In this document: in pieces, positions 33,971-44,607 of the stretch
Layout of the letters: each line of letters starts with the position of its first letter
Numbering within the stretch: position 1 is the stretch's first letter
Assembly: GCF_000712035.1 (NCBI RefSeq)
Contig: NZ_JONV01000007.1
Span: 1 to 64,000 of the forward strand
Direction: 5' to 3'
Source: Salinicoccus luteus DSM 17002
GTDB lineage: Bacteria > Bacillota > Bacilli > Staphylococcales > Salinicoccaceae
DNA: 64,000 nucleotides
The notes under the pieces: generated by a model
Database searches by the model: none
What the model was told of the DNA's origin: nothing
Seen by the model: the letters and a program-made list of their open reading frames with translations, nothing else
Position numbers and translations under genes: made by a program

Positions 33971-35206
33971 TTATCTATATAGTGGGAATTTGGATGTCAA
34001 TGCAGTCACTCTGTCTTTCAAAGTTTCATACTTTGTGCCTTCTTTGACAGCAGAAAGCGTTTCGGCGATCAGATCCGCCACTTCCTGCATTTCTTCCTCT
34101 TTGAACCCACGGGTTGTCATCGCTGGAGTGCCGAGACGGATTCCGCTTGTTACGAATGGGGATTCCTCATCGAAAGGAATGGTGTTCTTGTTGCAGGTGA
34201 TGCCAATCTGGTCCAATGCCTCTTCCGCCTGTTTGCCTGTCAGACCGAAACTTTTCACATCGACAAGGACGATATGGTTCTCGGTACCTCCGCCTACGAT
34301 GCGCAGTCCCTTCTCTGAGAGCCTGTTTGCAAGCGTCTTCGCATTTTTGACGACCTGCTCCTGGTATTCCTTGAATTCCGGATTCAATGCTTCTCCAAAA
34401 GCTACCGCTTTGGCTGCCAGAATATGCATAAGTGGTCCGCCCTGGATTCCCGGGAAGATATTCTTATCCACTTTTTTGGCATGCTCCTCCTTCGTCAGGA
34501 TGAGTCCGCCGCGCGGCCCCCTCAATGTCTTATGCGTTGTCGATGTGACAAAGTCGGCATAAGGAATCGGATCCGGATGCAGGCCTGCAGCAACGAGTCC
34601 CGCAATGTGTGCCATGTCCACCATCAGGTAGGCACCGATTTCATCTGCGATTTCACGGAATTTCTTGAAATCGATCTTCTGTGTATAGGCACTTCCGCCA
34701 GCGACGATCATTTTCGGCTTGTGTTCTTTGGCAATATTAAGGAGCTCATCATAATCGATCACTTCGTCTTCTTTTCTCACACCATAATCTACAAAGTTGA
34801 AAAGTTTACCACTGAAGTTGACTGGGCTGCCGTGCGTTAGATGTCCGCCATGGTTGAGGTTCATGCCGAGGACGGTATCCCCCGGTTCCAAAACTGAGAA
34901 ATAGACGGCCATATTCGCCTGGGAGCCGGAGTGAGGCTGAACATTGGCATGCTCTGCGCCAAACAGGGATTTCACACGCTCACGTGCGAGATCTTCCACA
35001 ACATCCACATTCTCACATCCGCCATAATAGCGTTTATGAGGATAGCCTTCAGCATATTTGTTGGTAAGTATTGAACCTTGGGCTTCCATGACCGCTTCCG
35101 ACACAAAGTTCTCTGAGGCGATCAGTTCAATATTGTTGTTTTGACGATCAAGCTCTGCTTCAATTGTTTCAAAAATTTTCGGGTCTTGTGATTCGATAAA
35201 TGACAT
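33971..35206 (-). CDS. glyA: Serine hydroxymethyltransferase
   Basis: PLP enzyme moving one-carbon units between serine and glycine with tetrahydrofolate. 411 residues. The PLP lysine is in [16 protein letters not shown]; other signatures are [13 protein letters not shown] and [21 protein letters not shown]. The start at 35206 ([10 protein letters not shown]) follows TAAGGAGAG; the frame extends upstream without support. It sits with DUF436 and rpiB as in staphylococci. Confidence 0.97.
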   Translation of the reverse strand: MSFIESQDPKIFETIEAELDRQNNNIELIASENFVSEAVMEAQGSILTNKYAEGYPHKRYYGGCENVDVVEDLARERVKSLFGAEHANVQPHSGSQANMAVYFSVLEPGDTVLGMNLNHGGHLTHGSPVNFSGKLFNFVDYGVRKEDEVIDYDELLNIAKEHKPKMIVAGGSAYTQKIDFKKFREIADEIGAYLMVDMAHIAGLVAAGLHPDPIPYADFVTSTTHKTLRGPRGGLILTKEEHAKKVDKNIFPGIQGGPLMHILAAKAVAFGEALNPEFKEYQEQVVKNAKTLANRLSEKGLRIVGGGTENHIVLVDVKSFGLTGKQAEEALDQIGITCNKNTIPFDEESPFVTSGIRLGTPAMTTRGFKEEEMQEVADLIAETLSAVKEGTKYETLKDRVTALTSKFPLYR

Positions 35207-35228
35207 GTCTTCTCTCCTTAAATGTGTG

Positions 35229-35774
35229 TTAGTAGTGTGCGCGAGGACCTCCGATGAGTTTTGGTCTGGAATATGCAATGGTGACATTCGCTTTGCCGAC
35301 TGTTCTCTGTTCCACCCTGAACGGCACAGCCACATGATGGATGTGCATGCCGATCAGCGTCTGACCGATATCAATTCCCCGGTCTGCAGCAGCATGTTCG
35401 ACCACCACCGGCCGGACCAGATGATGATAGGCGTATTCACTCAGGCTGCCTCCGGCGGACCGGTGCGGTACGACACTGACCAACGGATAGTTCCGTGACC
35501 GTGCCACATCGTATTCCATGGTGATTGCGCGATTGATATGCTCACAGCCCTGGAACATGACATTCAGCTTGTGGCGGTCTCCCGCCTGTTGGAAGGCTTC
35601 GAATATGATCTCTGCCACTTCCATGGAGCTTTCCTTGCCGATATGGTGTCCCATGACTTCCGACGTGGAACAGCCTATCAGAAGGTCCTCCCCTTCTCTG
35701 AAGAATTCCGCATCCTCCAGCTGCTCGATCAGAACGTCCAGATCATTCTTCAATTTTGCAAACTCTTCGTTCAT
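35229..35774 (-). CDS. TIGR01440/DUF436 family protein (YwlG-like)
   Basis: A 181-residue conserved Firmicute protein of unknown function. Recognisable features are [14 protein letters not shown]-type helix, [27 protein letters not shown] and [19 protein letters not shown]. Start at 35774 follows GAGGGGGG; this places its first 32 bases inside the end of rpiB. It lies between rpiB and glyA as ywlG does in Bacillus and staphylococci. Confidence 0.88.
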   Translation of the reverse strand: MNEEFAKLKNDLDVLIEQLEDAEFFREGEDLLIGCSTSEVMGHHIGKESSMEVAEIIFEAFQQAGDRHKLNVMFQGCEHINRAITMEYDVARSRNYPLVSVVPHRSAGGSLSEYAYHHLVRPVVVEHAAADRGIDIGQTLIGMHIHHVAVPFRVEQRTVGKANVTIAYSRPKLIGGPRAHY

Positions 35775-36171
35775 GTCTACCCCCCTCATACTCCGTATCC
35801 AGCCAGATATCCACGATATCATTCGCAAGTCCCGGGCCGATGACCCGTTCTCCCATGGCCAGCATATTGGAGTCGTTATGTGCGCGTGTGGCTTTTGCGG
35901 AAAAAGTATCATGTACGAGGGCGCAACGGATGTTCCTGACTTTGTTTGCCGTTATGCTCATTCCAATACCGGTGCCGCAGATCAGGATGCCCCGGTCATA
36001 TTCTCCGGAAGCGACCTTTTCCGCCACAGGACGGGCAAAATCAGGATAGTCCACAGATGCATCGGAATCCGGACCGAAATCCGTAATGTCCACTCCTGCA
36101 TCCTGAAGATTTTGGACAATGGAATTCTTGAGGTTGAACCCTCCATGGTCGGAAGCGATAATCACTTTCAT
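35743..36171 (-). CDS. rpiB: Ribose-5-phosphate isomerase B
   Basis: Interconverts ribose-5-phosphate and ribulose-5-phosphate (or related sugar phosphates). 142 residues with the RpiB/LacAB pattern: IIASDHGGFNLK, GILICGTGIGMSITANK (active-site Cys) and HNDSNMLAMG. Start at 36171 follows GAGGTGAAG. The 3' end overlaps the next gene by 32 bp, indicating an operon. Confidence 0.94.
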   Translation of the reverse strand: MKVIIASDHGGFNLKNSIVQNLQDAGVDITDFGPDSDASVDYPDFARPVAEKVASGEYDRGILICGTGIGMSITANKVRNIRCALVHDTFSAKATRAHNDSNMLAMGERVIGPGLANDIVDIWLDTEYEGGRHERRVCKIEE

Positions 36172-36232
36172 ATTCTTCACCTCACCTTCATTATATATTA
36201 AAAGCTTACATAGAAAAGTGGTCATCGGCAAA

Positions 36233-36646
36233 TTACAGTCTGAATTTATCAATAAATCGCTTCATCTGCCGAAAAGCCCGTTCATAGTCCCCCGCGTCTC
36301 CACCGTAGGGGTCGATGACATCTTCTACGGTTCCTTCGGAGAACTCGCTGAGCATGTGCACATCCGCTTCAGGGAACCGGTCCTTCACTGCCATCTTGTG
36401 CGATTCGGTCATGACCAGCAGCAGGGCATCTTCCGCATCCTCTTCGGCCAGCTGCTTCGGAGCGGAAGGCGCTTCAAGATTCTCCCGATCGATTATCCTC
36501 TTTGAGATGGAACTGATGCCATCCGAGAAAACCATCAGGCCCCTCGATTCGAATTCTGTGCCTGCCGTACCGAACTTTGTTTTGGCGTAGCTTTCAGCCA
36601 GAGGGCTTCGACAGGTATTCCCTGTACAGACGAAAATGATCTTCAT
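36233..36646 (-). CDS. Low-molecular-weight protein arginine phosphatase (YwlE/PtpB type)
   Basis: 137 residues with the phosphatase loop FVCTGNTCRSPLAES. The threonine inside the C-T-G-N-T-C-R loop is the one that gives arginine-phosphate specificity in Bacillus YwlE, so it likely opposes the McsB arginine kinase. The general-acid Asp is in DPYGGDAGDY. It overlaps the upstream ywlC stop by four bases. The position (ywlC-ywlE-rpiB) is conserved. Confidence 0.92.
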   Translation of the reverse strand: MKIIFVCTGNTCRSPLAESYAKTKFGTAGTEFESRGLMVFSDGISSISKRIIDRENLEAPSAPKQLAEEDAEDALLLVMTESHKMAVKDRFPEADVHMLSEFSEGTVEDVIDPYGGDAGDYERAFRQMKRFIDKFRL

Positions 36647-37689
36647 TTCAGATCTTCCCTTATTATTTCATTCCCGGTGGCCTTATAGATGCGGTTCATC
36701 AATGCTTCCGTCTCTTCATTTTTGGGGAACCCATGGATATAGATCAGATCCACTTCAGATTTATCCATTCTTCTGAGGGCTGCATACAGATTGCGCCCCG
36801 CTTCGCGGTAGTCATTCTCCCCTGTACACAGACTGATGAAGTAGGCATGTTCCGGTACATGATCCCGTGCAGCTTCCGGCGCAATCACGCCAATCTTCTG
36901 TCCCTCTTCAACCTTCAGGTGCGTGTTGCTCTTCACGCCGCCCTCGATTACAACCAGTGGCTGGCGCGGCGCATAATGCTTATACTTCATTCCCGGGGCG
37001 ATCGGCTTCTCTGCCGAGCCTTCGTGTTTGCTGACGGTCTCCTTCAGTACATTCTCAAGTGCCCCTTTGGTGATGCTGCCGGGCCTCGCAATACGGTAGG
37101 GGAATTGGGTGCAGTCGAGCACAGTGCTCTCCAGCCCATAGGTCGCCGGATCGCTCGCTACCACCCCGTACACCTTGCCGTTCAGATCGTCGATGACATG
37201 ACTGTAATCTGTAGGCGAAGGCTTGCCGCTCAGATTCGCACTCGGGGCGGCAAGTGGGAAGCCGACATTCTCGAGTATCGCGTGTCCCACAGGATGACTC
37301 GGCATCCTGACCGCCACTGAATCAAGTTCGGCCACGGTGTTGCCGGCAAGCATATTCCCCTTCAGAGGCAGGATGAATGAAATCGGTCCGGGCCAGAAAT
37401 GCTTCATCAGCGTCCGCACCTTCATGTCCAGCGGCTCGGTGAAGTCCTCAAGCTGGTCCATGCTGTGTATATGTACAATGAGCGGATTATCGCCCGGACG
37501 ATTTTTGGCTGCGAATATTTTCTGTATCGCCTCCGGATTCCTGGCATCGCCGGCCAGGCCATAAACTGTTTCCGTCGGTATGCCGACGACTTCCCCGTAT
37601 TCCAGAGCCGTTTTGATTTCCTTCAATTTCTCATCTGTAGTCCTATCCTTCAACTGTTCCGTCCTGATCTCCCAGATTTTTGTATCCAT
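36643..37689 (-). CDS. L-threonylcarbamoyladenylate synthase (Sua5/YwlC)
   Basis: Makes threonylcarbamoyl-AMP for the t6A37 tRNA modification. The N-terminal YrdC/Sua5 domain (about 25-215) has VGIPTETVYGLAGDA, NRPGDNPLIVHI and APSANLSGKPSPTD; a C-terminal Sua5 extension (about 240-348) follows with PGMKYKHYAP. Start at 37689 follows GGGAGGT. One base separates it from prmC. Confidence 0.95.
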   Translation of the reverse strand: MDTKIWEIRTEQLKDRTTDEKLKEIKTALEYGEVVGIPTETVYGLAGDARNPEAIQKIFAAKNRPGDNPLIVHIHSMDQLEDFTEPLDMKVRTLMKHFWPGPISFILPLKGNMLAGNTVAELDSVAVRMPSHPVGHAILENVGFPLAAPSANLSGKPSPTDYSHVIDDLNGKVYGVVASDPATYGLESTVLDCTQFPYRIARPGSITKGALENVLKETVSKHEGSAEKPIAPGMKYKHYAPRQPLVVIEGGVKSNTHLKVEEGQKIGVIAPEAARDHVPEHAYFISLCTGENDYREAGRNLYAALRRMDKSEVDLIYIHGFPKNEETEALMNRIYKATGNEIIREDLK

Positions 37690-37690
37690 G

Positions 37691-38542
37691 CTAGACCTCC
37701 CACCTGAAGTAGAGTATTCTGTCATTCCCGTTCATATCCTTCTTCACCTGCGGCATTACTTTCGGCCATCGGGCAGTGGCATAGTCGGCCAGTGCCGCCC
37801 CCTGCTTCCAGCCAATTTCAAAATAGACCATTCCTCCTGGATGCAGCACATGCTCCAGTTGATCTATCATGCTTTTATACAGGCCGAGCCCCTCATCTTC
37901 CGCAAAAAGCGCCAGTGCGGGTTCATGGTTGATGACAGAGTCCCCCATGTCATCCATTTCATTATAGCCAATATAGGGTGGATTTGAAATCACACAGTCC
38001 ACTTTCATACTTTTCGCCATCAATGGCTCAAACAGACTTCCCTGCATGATTTTGGGGACCACCCCCAGAGTACGTGCATTTTCCTTTGTGATTTCGAGTG
38101 CCGCCCCGGAGACATCGGTAAGTATGACTTCATTATCATGCCATGCAGCCGCGAGCGTCAATCCGATGACTCCGGTGCCACACCCGATGTCCACAACCTT
38201 CCTTCCGTCATCCTGTTCCAGCTCCAGCACAAGCTCTACGAGCTCCTCCGTCTCATTACGGGGAATCAGCGTTTCTTTTGACACTTTGAACTTCTCGCCA
38301 TAGAACCATGCAGAACCCACGACATACTGGTATGGTTCCCCGTTTATGATGCGTGCCAGCGCCCGTTTGTAACGGTCTTGCTCTGATGGCGGCACCTCAC
38401 GGTCGCCATCCAGCAGAAAATCCGCCGTCCCCATGCCGAAGAGGTCTTCCAGCAGCAGCATCGCCGGACGTGTTTCTCCTCCGGATACGTTCAAAGAGGC
38501 TTTCGCCTCTTTGACCATCTCCCTATAGCTATAGGGAGGCAT
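37691..38542 (-). CDS. prmC: Release factor glutamine methyltransferase
   Basis: Methylates the GGQ glutamine of peptide chain release factors. 283 residues: N-terminal helical domain, SAM motif [16 protein letters not shown] and the catalytic NPPYIGYNE. It overlaps prfA, its substrate gene, by 14 bp. Confidence 0.96.
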   Translation of the reverse strand: MPPYSYREMVKEAKASLNVSGGETRPAMLLLEDLFGMGTADFLLDGDREVPPSEQDRYKRALARIINGEPYQYVVGSAWFYGEKFKVSKETLIPRNETEELVELVLELEQDDGRKVVDIGCGTGVIGLTLAAAWHDNEVILTDVSGAALEITKENARTLGVVPKIMQGSLFEPLMAKSMKVDCVISNPPYIGYNEMDDMGDSVINHEPALALFAEDEGLGLYKSMIDQLEHVLHPGGMVYFEIGWKQGAALADYATARWPKVMPQVKKDMNGNDRILYFRWEV

Positions 38543-39608
38543 TATTCAATTCTTCCAGCTTGCTCGTCTGTTCTTCGATCGTCAGGGAATCGATGATTTC
38601 ATCCAATTTCCCCTCGATGATCTGGTCGAGCTTCTGGATCGTCAGGCCGATCCTGTGGTCTGTCACACGATTCTGCGGGTAATTGTATGTCCGGATCCTT
38701 TCAGAACGGTCACCCGTACCCACAGCACTTTTCCGCTTCTCGGCATATTCAGCCTCGGCTTCCTGCAGCATCATGTCGTAGACGCGTGCCTTCAGCACTT
38801 TCATTGCACGCTCACGGTTCTTGATCTGCGACTTTTCATCCTGCGAAGTCACCACTGTACCTGTCGGCAGATGGGTGATCCGCACTGCAGAATCCGTAGT
38901 ATTGACGTGCTGTCCACCGGCACCGCTTGAACGGTAGGTGTCGATTTTGAGGTCTTCGTTGCGGATTTCCACTTCCACATCCTCCACTTCGGGCAGTACC
39001 GCCACTGTCGCAGTGGATGTATGGATCCTGCCCCCGGATTCCGTTTCCGGCACACGCTGTACGCGGTGCGCCCCATTTTCGAACTTGAGCTTGGAATAGG
39101 CCCCATTGCCCTGGATCAGGAAGCTGATTTCCTTATAGCCTCCATGGTCATTGGCGTTCGCTTCGACGATCTCCGTCTTCCATCCGTTCTCTTCAGCATA
39201 GCGTGAGTACATCCTGAACAGGTTACCTGCAAAAATCTGGGCTTCATCGCCTCCTGCAGCTCCGCGGATCTCCATTATGACGTTCTTGTCATCATTTGGG
39301 TCTTTCGGTATGAGGAGGAGCTTCAATTGGTTTTCAAGCTCCGGAATCGCCTTTTCGGATTCGGAAATCTCCTCTTTGAGCATCTCGAGCATTTCCTTAT
39401 CATCCGTTTCACCCATCATCATGCGTGATTCTTCAATCGTTTCCTTCTTCTGCTTATATTCCCTGTAGACTTCCACTGTCTTCTGGAGGTCGCTTTGCTC
39501 CTTGGAGTATTCCCTCAGCCTGTCAGAATCACTGACTACATCGGGGTCACTCAGCAGCTCGTTCAGCTGTTCGTACCGGTTTTCAATTATTTCGAGTTGA
39601 TCAAACAT
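38529..39608 (-). CDS. prfA: Peptide chain release factor 1
   Basis: RF1 releases peptides at UAA and UAG. 359 residues with the GGQ motif in [15 protein letters not shown]; the codon-recognition tripeptide region lies near [16 protein letters not shown]. Start at 39608 follows AAAGGTGA. The tdk gene commonly found upstream is not here; a terminator and rpmE come directly before. Confidence 0.96.
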   Translation of the reverse strand: MFDQLEIIENRYEQLNELLSDPDVVSDSDRLREYSKEQSDLQKTVEVYREYKQKKETIEESRMMMGETDDKEMLEMLKEEISESEKAIPELENQLKLLLIPKDPNDDKNVIMEIRGAAGGDEAQIFAGNLFRMYSRYAEENGWKTEIVEANANDHGGYKEISFLIQGNGAYSKLKFENGAHRVQRVPETESGGRIHTSTATVAVLPEVEDVEVEIRNEDLKIDTYRSSGAGGQHVNTTDSAVRITHLPTGTVVTSQDEKSQIKNRERAMKVLKARVYDMMLQEAEAEYAEKRKSAVGTGDRSERIRTYNYPQNRVTDHRIGLTIQKLDQIIEGKLDEIIDSLTIEEQTSKLEELNNASL

Positions 39609-39663
39609 GTAATTTTCACCTTTTCGTCTCTTTAATCTCGTCAATTATATCATATTTGGACAC

Positions 39664-39699
39664 AAAAAAACTGCACTGGAGTGTAACTCCAGTACAGTT
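39664..39699 (-). terminator. Terminator after rpmE
   Basis: AACTGTACTGGAGT / ACTCCAGTGCAGTT stem with a TAC-type loop, followed by TTTTTTTGTG on the minus strand. Confidence 0.9.
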
Positions 39700-39707
39700 G
39701 TATACTC

Positions 39708-39923
39708 TTATTCGTTTGCGCTTTTGAAACCGAATTTTTTGTTGAATTTCTCAATACGGCCATCTGCAGACGCGAATTTCTGACGTCCAGTGTAGAATGG
39801 ATGACATTCAGAGCAGACCTCTACTTTGATGTCTTCATTGTTTACTGAACCTGTTTCGAATTCGTTGCCGCATGAGCACACAACGTTGACTTTGTTGTAT
39901 TCCGGATGAATTGCCTGTTTCAT
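39708..39923 (-). CDS. rpmE: 50S ribosomal protein L31, zinc-binding type
   Basis: 71-residue L31. It has four cysteines in the CSC ... CSEC pattern (VVCSCGNEF and [10 protein letters not shown]), a zinc ribbon of the type A (C+) form. Start at 39923 follows AAAGGAG; the longer frame is unsupported. Classical staphylococci carry the Cys-less type B (rpmE2) at this place, so the type here differs. Confidence 0.92.
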   Translation of the reverse strand: MKQAIHPEYNKVNVVCSCGNEFETGSVNNEDIKVEVCSECHPFYTGRQKFASADGRIEKFNKKFGFKSANE

Positions 39924-39995
39924 TATTTCCAGCTCCTTTGCCCTGAACCATCTGGCACAGAGTTTATTAGTGGTTTCCCACTTCAATACTTATAC

Positions 39996-40024
39996 ATTAT
40001 ACATGTTTTCCTGCAAAAAATCAA
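39996..40024 (-). promoter_or_regulatory. Sigma-A promoter of rpmE
   Basis: Minus strand -35 TTGATT (40019-40024), 17 bp spacer, -10 TATAAT (39996-40001). It begins 15 bp after the rho stop codon, so rpmE can be expressed apart from rho; no rho terminator is visible. Confidence 0.75.
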
Positions 40025-40038
40025 GGGGTGCGACTCAA

Positions 40039-41355
40039 TCAGATGACGGGCCGGCCCGTGGACTGGGAGGACAGCATCCGTTGCCTCAATACGTCAAAGA
40101 ACTCCTCGTTCGTACTGGTCTGCTTGAGTATCTTCAGGAAGCGTTCTGTAAAGTCCGGTGCATCGGTGAAGAGGTTCCGGAGCTGCCAGAGCACATCCAG
40201 TTCCCTCTTTTCGAGAAGGAGCTCCTCTTTCCTTGTGCTCGACCTTCTGATGTCCATCGCCGGATAGATCCGGCGCTCGCTCAGGCTGCGGTCGAGGTGC
40301 AGTTCCATATTGCCGGTTCCCTTGAACTCCTCATAGATGACATCATCCATGCGGCTACCCGTCTCCACAAGTGCGGTGGAGAGGATCGTCAGGCTGCCGC
40401 CCGCCTCTATATTCCTCGCTGCACCAAAGAAGTGCTTCGGCCTGTGGAGGCTTGCCGGATCCAGACCACCTGAAAGTGTCCTGCCACTCGGCGGGATGAC
40501 GAGGTTGTACGCCCGGGCCAGTCTGGTGATCGAATCCATCAGTACGATGACATCCTCGCCCATCTCGACGAGGCGCTTCGTCCGCTCAAGCAGCAGCTCG
40601 GCGACCTTGACATGGTGTTCCGGCGGTTCGTCGAAAGTCGAATGCACGACTTCCGCATCTTCCACGGAACGTTCGAGATCCGTCACCTCTTCCGGACGTT
40701 CGCCGATCAGAAGAATGAAGAGCTTTGTGCCCGGGTGGTTCTCGGTGATTGCATTTGCGATTTCCTTGAGCAGGGAGGTCTTGCCCGCCTTGGGTGGCGC
40801 GACGATCATCCCCCGCTGTCCGAAGCCTATCGGTGTAACAAGGTCCATGATGCGTGTGGAGAGGTCCGTCGGTTTGTTCTCCAGTCTGATGCGCTCCTCG
40901 GGGTAGAGGGGGGTCAATGCCTGGAAGTGGGGCCTCTTTTTGATGTGCTCGGCATTGTGGTCATTGATGAAGTCCACCTGCAGCAGGCCGTAGTACTTTT
41001 CATTCTCTTTGGGACGCCGCACTTTTCCGGTGACCTTGTCCCCTTTCTTCAATTCGAACCTTCTTATCTGGGAAGCAGAGATGTAGATGTCCTTCTCCCC
41101 TTTTGAAAAGTTGACGGTCCGGAGGAATCCGTAGCCATCAGGCTGGATGTCATCCAGGATCCCTTCCATATAATAGTTCCCGTCCTTTTCCATTTCGGCC
41201 TCCATTATGGCAAGGACGAGTTCCTTTTTATTCAGGCGGCTGTAGTTGGACAGACCCAGCTCTTTCGCCCGTACAGTCAATTCCTTGGTATTGTTCTTCT
41301 TATAGAGTGCATCAAAGGACTCATACTTCAATCCTGTGGATTCTCTTTCAGCCAT
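40039..41355 (-). CDS. rho: Transcription termination factor Rho
   Basis: Hexameric RNA-dependent ATPase. 438 residues: N-terminal Rho_N (about 20-60, LTVRAKELGLSNYSRLNKKE), the RNA-binding cold-shock-like domain (GILDDIQPDGYGFLR) and the ATPase with Walker A APPKAGKTSLLKEI, Walker B DVIVLMDSITRLARAYN and the Q/R-loop region. Neighbours murA2 upstream and rpmE downstream are standard. Confidence 0.97.
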   Translation of the reverse strand: MAERESTGLKYESFDALYKKNNTKELTVRAKELGLSNYSRLNKKELVLAIMEAEMEKDGNYYMEGILDDIQPDGYGFLRTVNFSKGEKDIYISASQIRRFELKKGDKVTGKVRRPKENEKYYGLLQVDFINDHNAEHIKKRPHFQALTPLYPEERIRLENKPTDLSTRIMDLVTPIGFGQRGMIVAPPKAGKTSLLKEIANAITENHPGTKLFILLIGERPEEVTDLERSVEDAEVVHSTFDEPPEHHVKVAELLLERTKRLVEMGEDVIVLMDSITRLARAYNLVIPPSGRTLSGGLDPASLHRPKHFFGAARNIEAGGSLTILSTALVETGSRMDDVIYEEFKGTGNMELHLDRSLSERRIYPAMDIRRSSTRKEELLLEKRELDVLWQLRNLFTDAPDFTERFLKILKQTSTNEEFFDVLRQRMLSSQSTGRPVI

Positions 41356-41467
41356 ATATTCACTTCACTTTCATGTATTGGGGTTTGTGCTCTTTCAGAA
41401 GAGGATTTGGAGGGGGGAGATTTTAACCATTCCATATTCTACACCATTGTTTTACAAAAGGAAAGAT

Positions 41468-41531
41468 GGAGACGGGCCGGCAGCCCGTCTCCTGAAAACA
41501 GCAGGCTCGGACTGCCTGGGCAGTCCGAGCC
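41468..41531 (-). terminator. Two tandem hairpins after the second murA
   Basis: On the minus strand a long stem GGCTCGGACTGCC / GGCAGTCCGAGCC (41504-41531) is followed by GGAGACGGGC / GCCCGTCTCC (41468-41492) and then ATCTTTCCTTTTG. The second is a plausible terminator with a broken T tract; together they insulate rho. The rest of the 187-bp gap shows nothing clear. Confidence 0.75.
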
Positions 41532-41542
41532 GATGTTCGTTA

Positions 41543-42811
41543 TCAGTCCTCTTCCACTTCCTCGCGCCAGATTTCTGCGCCCAGATGGTCGAGTTTTTTG
41601 ACGATGTCCGTATAGCCGCGGTCGATATGATTGACATTATGGATGGTTGTCACACCTTCAGCCGTCAGGCCGGAGATCAGGAGGCAGGCCCCCGCCCTCA
41701 AATCGCTCGCATATACATGCGTGCCTTTGAGTTCGGAAGGGAAGATGAGGGCCGAGCCGCTATTCTGCTCGATTTTGGCATCCATCCTCACCAGCTCATC
41801 CACATGCCTGAACCGTGCAGGGTAGATCGTTTCGGTGATTTTGCTCACACCGTCGGCCATGAACAGCAGAGGGGTCAGCGGCTGCTGGAGATCCGTTGCA
41901 AACCCGGGATAAACCTGGGTTTTCACAGAAATCGGCTTATATTTCTCAGGCTTTGTGATCGTTGCAAAGTCATCGCCGATTTCTATTTCCACACCCAGTT
42001 CCTCAAGCTTGGCAGTCAGTGATTCCATATGGGTCGGGATGATGTTGCGGACCGTGAATTTGTCGCCCACGGCCGCCCCGGTAATCATGTAGGTACCCGC
42101 TTCAATGCGGTCGGGAATGATGTTGTGTGTAGTGCCATGCAGCTTTTCGACACCATTGATCTTTATGGTATCGGTGCCGGCACCACGGATGTCGGCACCC
42201 ATATTGTTCAGCAGGGAGGCCACATCCACCACTTCAGGCTCTTTTGCCACATTCTCAAGTATGGTCTTCCCCTCGGCACAGCTCGCTGCAATCATCAGGT
42301 TGATGGTCGCTCCAACGGAAACGACATCAAAGAAGATCTTTGCACCTTTCAGTCTGTCTGCAACCAGGTACATGGCCCCGTGTTCATTGGTCACCTTCGC
42401 TCCCAGGGACTCGAAGCCTTTGATATGCTGGTCAATTGGACGGGGACCAAGCGGGCATCCTCCAGGCAGGCCGATGACACATTTTTTGAAGCGTGCCAGC
42501 ATGGCGCCCATCATATAGTAGGATGCACGGAGTGACTGTACTTTGGTGTTGGGAAGCGGCATGTTCTCCGCATCTTCGGCATTGATTTCGAGCGTCGTCC
42601 CGTCGAGCGCCGTCCCTATATTCAAATCATTCAGAAGGCTCATCAATGTTTTGACATCGGAAATTTCCGGAAGGCCTTCCAATACGACCTTCCCCTCTGA
42701 AGCCATCAATGATGCCGGGATCAGTGCCACTGCACTGTTCTTGGCACCGCTGATCTCCACTTCACCAGAGAGCGTCCTGCCGCCCCTGACTTTAATTACT
42801 TCTTTACCCAT
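41543..42811 (-). CDS. murZ: UDP-GlcNAc 1-carboxyvinyltransferase, second copy (MurZ/MurAB type)
   Basis: Second MurA paralogue, 422 residues, same reaction as the copy at 23505-24797. The active-site cysteine is in [15 protein letters not shown]. Low-GC Gram-positives usually carry two; this one has the murZ position between fba/tal and rho. The two proteins share the SGAKNS/SGSKNA start but differ across the sequence. Confidence 0.94.
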   Translation of the reverse strand: MGKEVIKVRGGRTLSGEVEISGAKNSAVALIPASLMASEGKVVLEGLPEISDVKTLMSLLNDLNIGTALDGTTLEINAEDAENMPLPNTKVQSLRASYYMMGAMLARFKKCVIGLPGGCPLGPRPIDQHIKGFESLGAKVTNEHGAMYLVADRLKGAKIFFDVVSVGATINLMIAASCAEGKTILENVAKEPEVVDVASLLNNMGADIRGAGTDTIKINGVEKLHGTTHNIIPDRIEAGTYMITGAAVGDKFTVRNIIPTHMESLTAKLEELGVEIEIGDDFATITKPEKYKPISVKTQVYPGFATDLQQPLTPLLFMADGVSKITETIYPARFRHVDELVRMDAKIEQNSGSALIFPSELKGTHVYASDLRAGACLLISGLTAEGVTTIHNVNHIDRGYTDIVKKLDHLGAEIWREEVEED

Positions 42812-42838
42812 AATTCTTCTCCTTATATGGCAGACCGA

Positions 42839-43489
42839 CTATTGGTCCTTTATACTGTTCCAATCTTCCAGGAACTTGTCGATTCCTTTATCCGTCAAAG
42901 GATGCTGTGTCAGTTTCTTCAGAACTTTATACGGAACCGTCGCAATGTGCGCGCCCGCAATTGCCGAGCCATGGATATGGGACTCGTTTCTGATGGAAGC
43001 GGCAATGATTTCCGTATCGATGTCATGCACAGTGAAGATATGCTTGATGTCCGCTATCAGGTCCAAGCCTGTGAGTCCGATATCATCGAGCCTTCCGATG
43101 AATGGGGATACGTATGTGGCGCCGGCCCGCGCAGCAGTGAGCGCCTGGACAGTATTGAATACCAGGGTGACATTTGTTTTGATGCCTTCATCGGACAATA
43201 CTTTGACAGCCTTCATGCCCTCTTCCGTCATGGGAATCTTGACGATGATATGCTCATGAAGCTTGGCAAGTTCCCGGCCTTCTTCAACCATGCCGTCGGC
43301 ATCAAGGGAAATGACTTCCCCGCTTACCGGTCCGCCTACAAGTTCGCATATTTCCACAAGCCGGTCATGGAATGAAATGCCTTTTTCCTTCGCAACAAGG
43401 GAAGGGTTGGTCGTCACACCCGCCAGCACACCCCATTCATTTATTTCTCTTATTTCGTCCATGTTCGCTGTATCAATAAAATATTTCAT
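42839..43489 (-). CDS. Transaldolase-like / fructose-6-phosphate aldolase family protein
   Basis: A 216-residue TalC-type small transaldolase. Signatures are [13 protein letters not shown] at the start, [12 protein letters not shown], the Schiff-base lysine in [11 protein letters not shown] (about residue 84) and [11 protein letters not shown]. Members of this family act as transaldolases or as fructose-6-phosphate aldolases; sequence alone does not settle which. It lies between fba and murZ, fitting the pentose phosphate/glycolysis context. Confidence 0.9.
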   Translation of the reverse strand: MKYFIDTANMDEIREINEWGVLAGVTTNPSLVAKEKGISFHDRLVEICELVGGPVSGEVISLDADGMVEEGRELAKLHEHIIVKIPMTEEGMKAVKVLSDEGIKTNVTLVFNTVQALTAARAGATYVSPFIGRLDDIGLTGLDLIADIKHIFTVHDIDTEIIAASIRNESHIHGSAIAGAHIATVPYKVLKKLTQHPLTDKGIDKFLEDWNSIKDQ

Positions 43490-43599
43490 AAATCGATCGC
43501 ACCTCCGTCTAGGTTATTGTTTCATTATAGAATAACCACCGTATAATCGGCAATGGATAATATATATTACCAAACTGTATACATCTTTCCCTTATAAAT

Positions 43600-43629
43600 C
43601 AAATAAAAGCCATCCCGATCGGGACGGCC
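43600..43629 (-). terminator. Terminator after fba
   Basis: GCCGTCCCGA / TCGGGATGGC stem with one G-U pair and a minimal loop, followed by TTTTATTTG on the minus strand, nine bases after the fba stop. Confidence 0.85.
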
Positions 43630-43637
43630 TCATCGCC

Positions 43638-44495
43638 TTAGGCTTTGTTGGAAGTACCAAATTCCTTGATTTTTCCCTGCACCGTTTCTTTGATTGCTTC
43701 CCTCGCAGGTCCGAGGTATTTGCGTGGGTCATAAACATCGGCATCATTGGCAAGGACTTCCCTTACACGTTTCGCAGACGCGATCTGACTTTCGGTGTTT
43801 ACATTGATTTTTGCTGTTCCGAGGGATATCGCCTTTTGGATGTCCTTCGTCGGGATGCCCGTACCCCCGTGCAGTACCAGCGGAATATCGGATTGGTTGC
43901 CGATCTCCTCCATTTCCTCAAAACCAAGGTTCGGCTCGCCCTTATATGGGCCGTGCACGGAACCAAGTGCCGGCGCCAGACAGTCGATGCCTGTCCGCTC
44001 AACCAGTTCACGGCACTCTTCAGGGTCGGCATAGATGACGCCATCTGCAATGACGTCGTCTTCCTGGCCACCGACTACACCGAGTTCCGCCTCGACAGAA
44101 ACGCCTCTTTCATGTGCATATTCCACAACTCTCCTGGTTGTTGCAATGTTGTCTTCAAAAGGACCATGGGACGCGTCAATCATGACGGATGTGAAGCCTG
44201 CACCGATTGCTTCGATGCACTTTTCGTAGCTTGAACCATGATCGAGATGGATTGCCACAGGCACTGTAATGTTCATGTCGGACATGAGACCTTCAATCAT
44301 CTTGACCACCGTCTTCATGCCGCTCATGTACCTCGCAGCACCTTCTGAAACACCCAGGATGACTGGTGCATTCTCTTCTTCTGATGCCATGAGGATTGCC
44401 TGGGCGAATTCCATGTTGTTCACATTGTATTGGCCGACCGCATATCCTTCTTTTCTTGCTTTATTGAGCATTTCTGTCATTGATACTAAAGGCAT
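43638..44495 (-). CDS. fba: Class II fructose-bisphosphate aldolase
   Basis: Zinc-dependent aldolase of glycolysis, 285 residues. Zinc ligands are seen in [12 protein letters not shown] and further histidines in [12 protein letters not shown] and VLHGGTGIP. Start at 44495 ([10 protein letters not shown]) follows AGGAGGAAA. It has its own promoter and terminator. Confidence 0.96.
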   Translation of the reverse strand: MPLVSMTEMLNKARKEGYAVGQYNVNNMEFAQAILMASEEENAPVILGVSEGAARYMSGMKTVVKMIEGLMSDMNITVPVAIHLDHGSSYEKCIEAIGAGFTSVMIDASHGPFEDNIATTRRVVEYAHERGVSVEAELGVVGGQEDDVIADGVIYADPEECRELVERTGIDCLAPALGSVHGPYKGEPNLGFEEMEEIGNQSDIPLVLHGGTGIPTKDIQKAISLGTAKINVNTESQIASAKRVREVLANDADVYDPRKYLGPAREAIKETVQGKIKEFGTSNKA

Positions 44496-44531
44496 TATTA
44501 GTTTCCTCCTAAAAGTTCGTTCCATTACGTG

Positions 44532-44561
44532 ATTATACCAAAAATATTTAATTCCAGGCAA
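44532..44561 (-). promoter_or_regulatory. Sigma-A promoter of fba
   Basis: Minus strand -35 TTGCCT (44556-44561), 18 bp spacer ending in TGG, -10 TATAAT (44532-44537), 36 bp before the start codon. Confidence 0.7.
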
Positions 44562-44607
44562 TGTTTTGGTAACATTGCATTACCATCAAGCCGAATGGAG
44601 AGATCAC

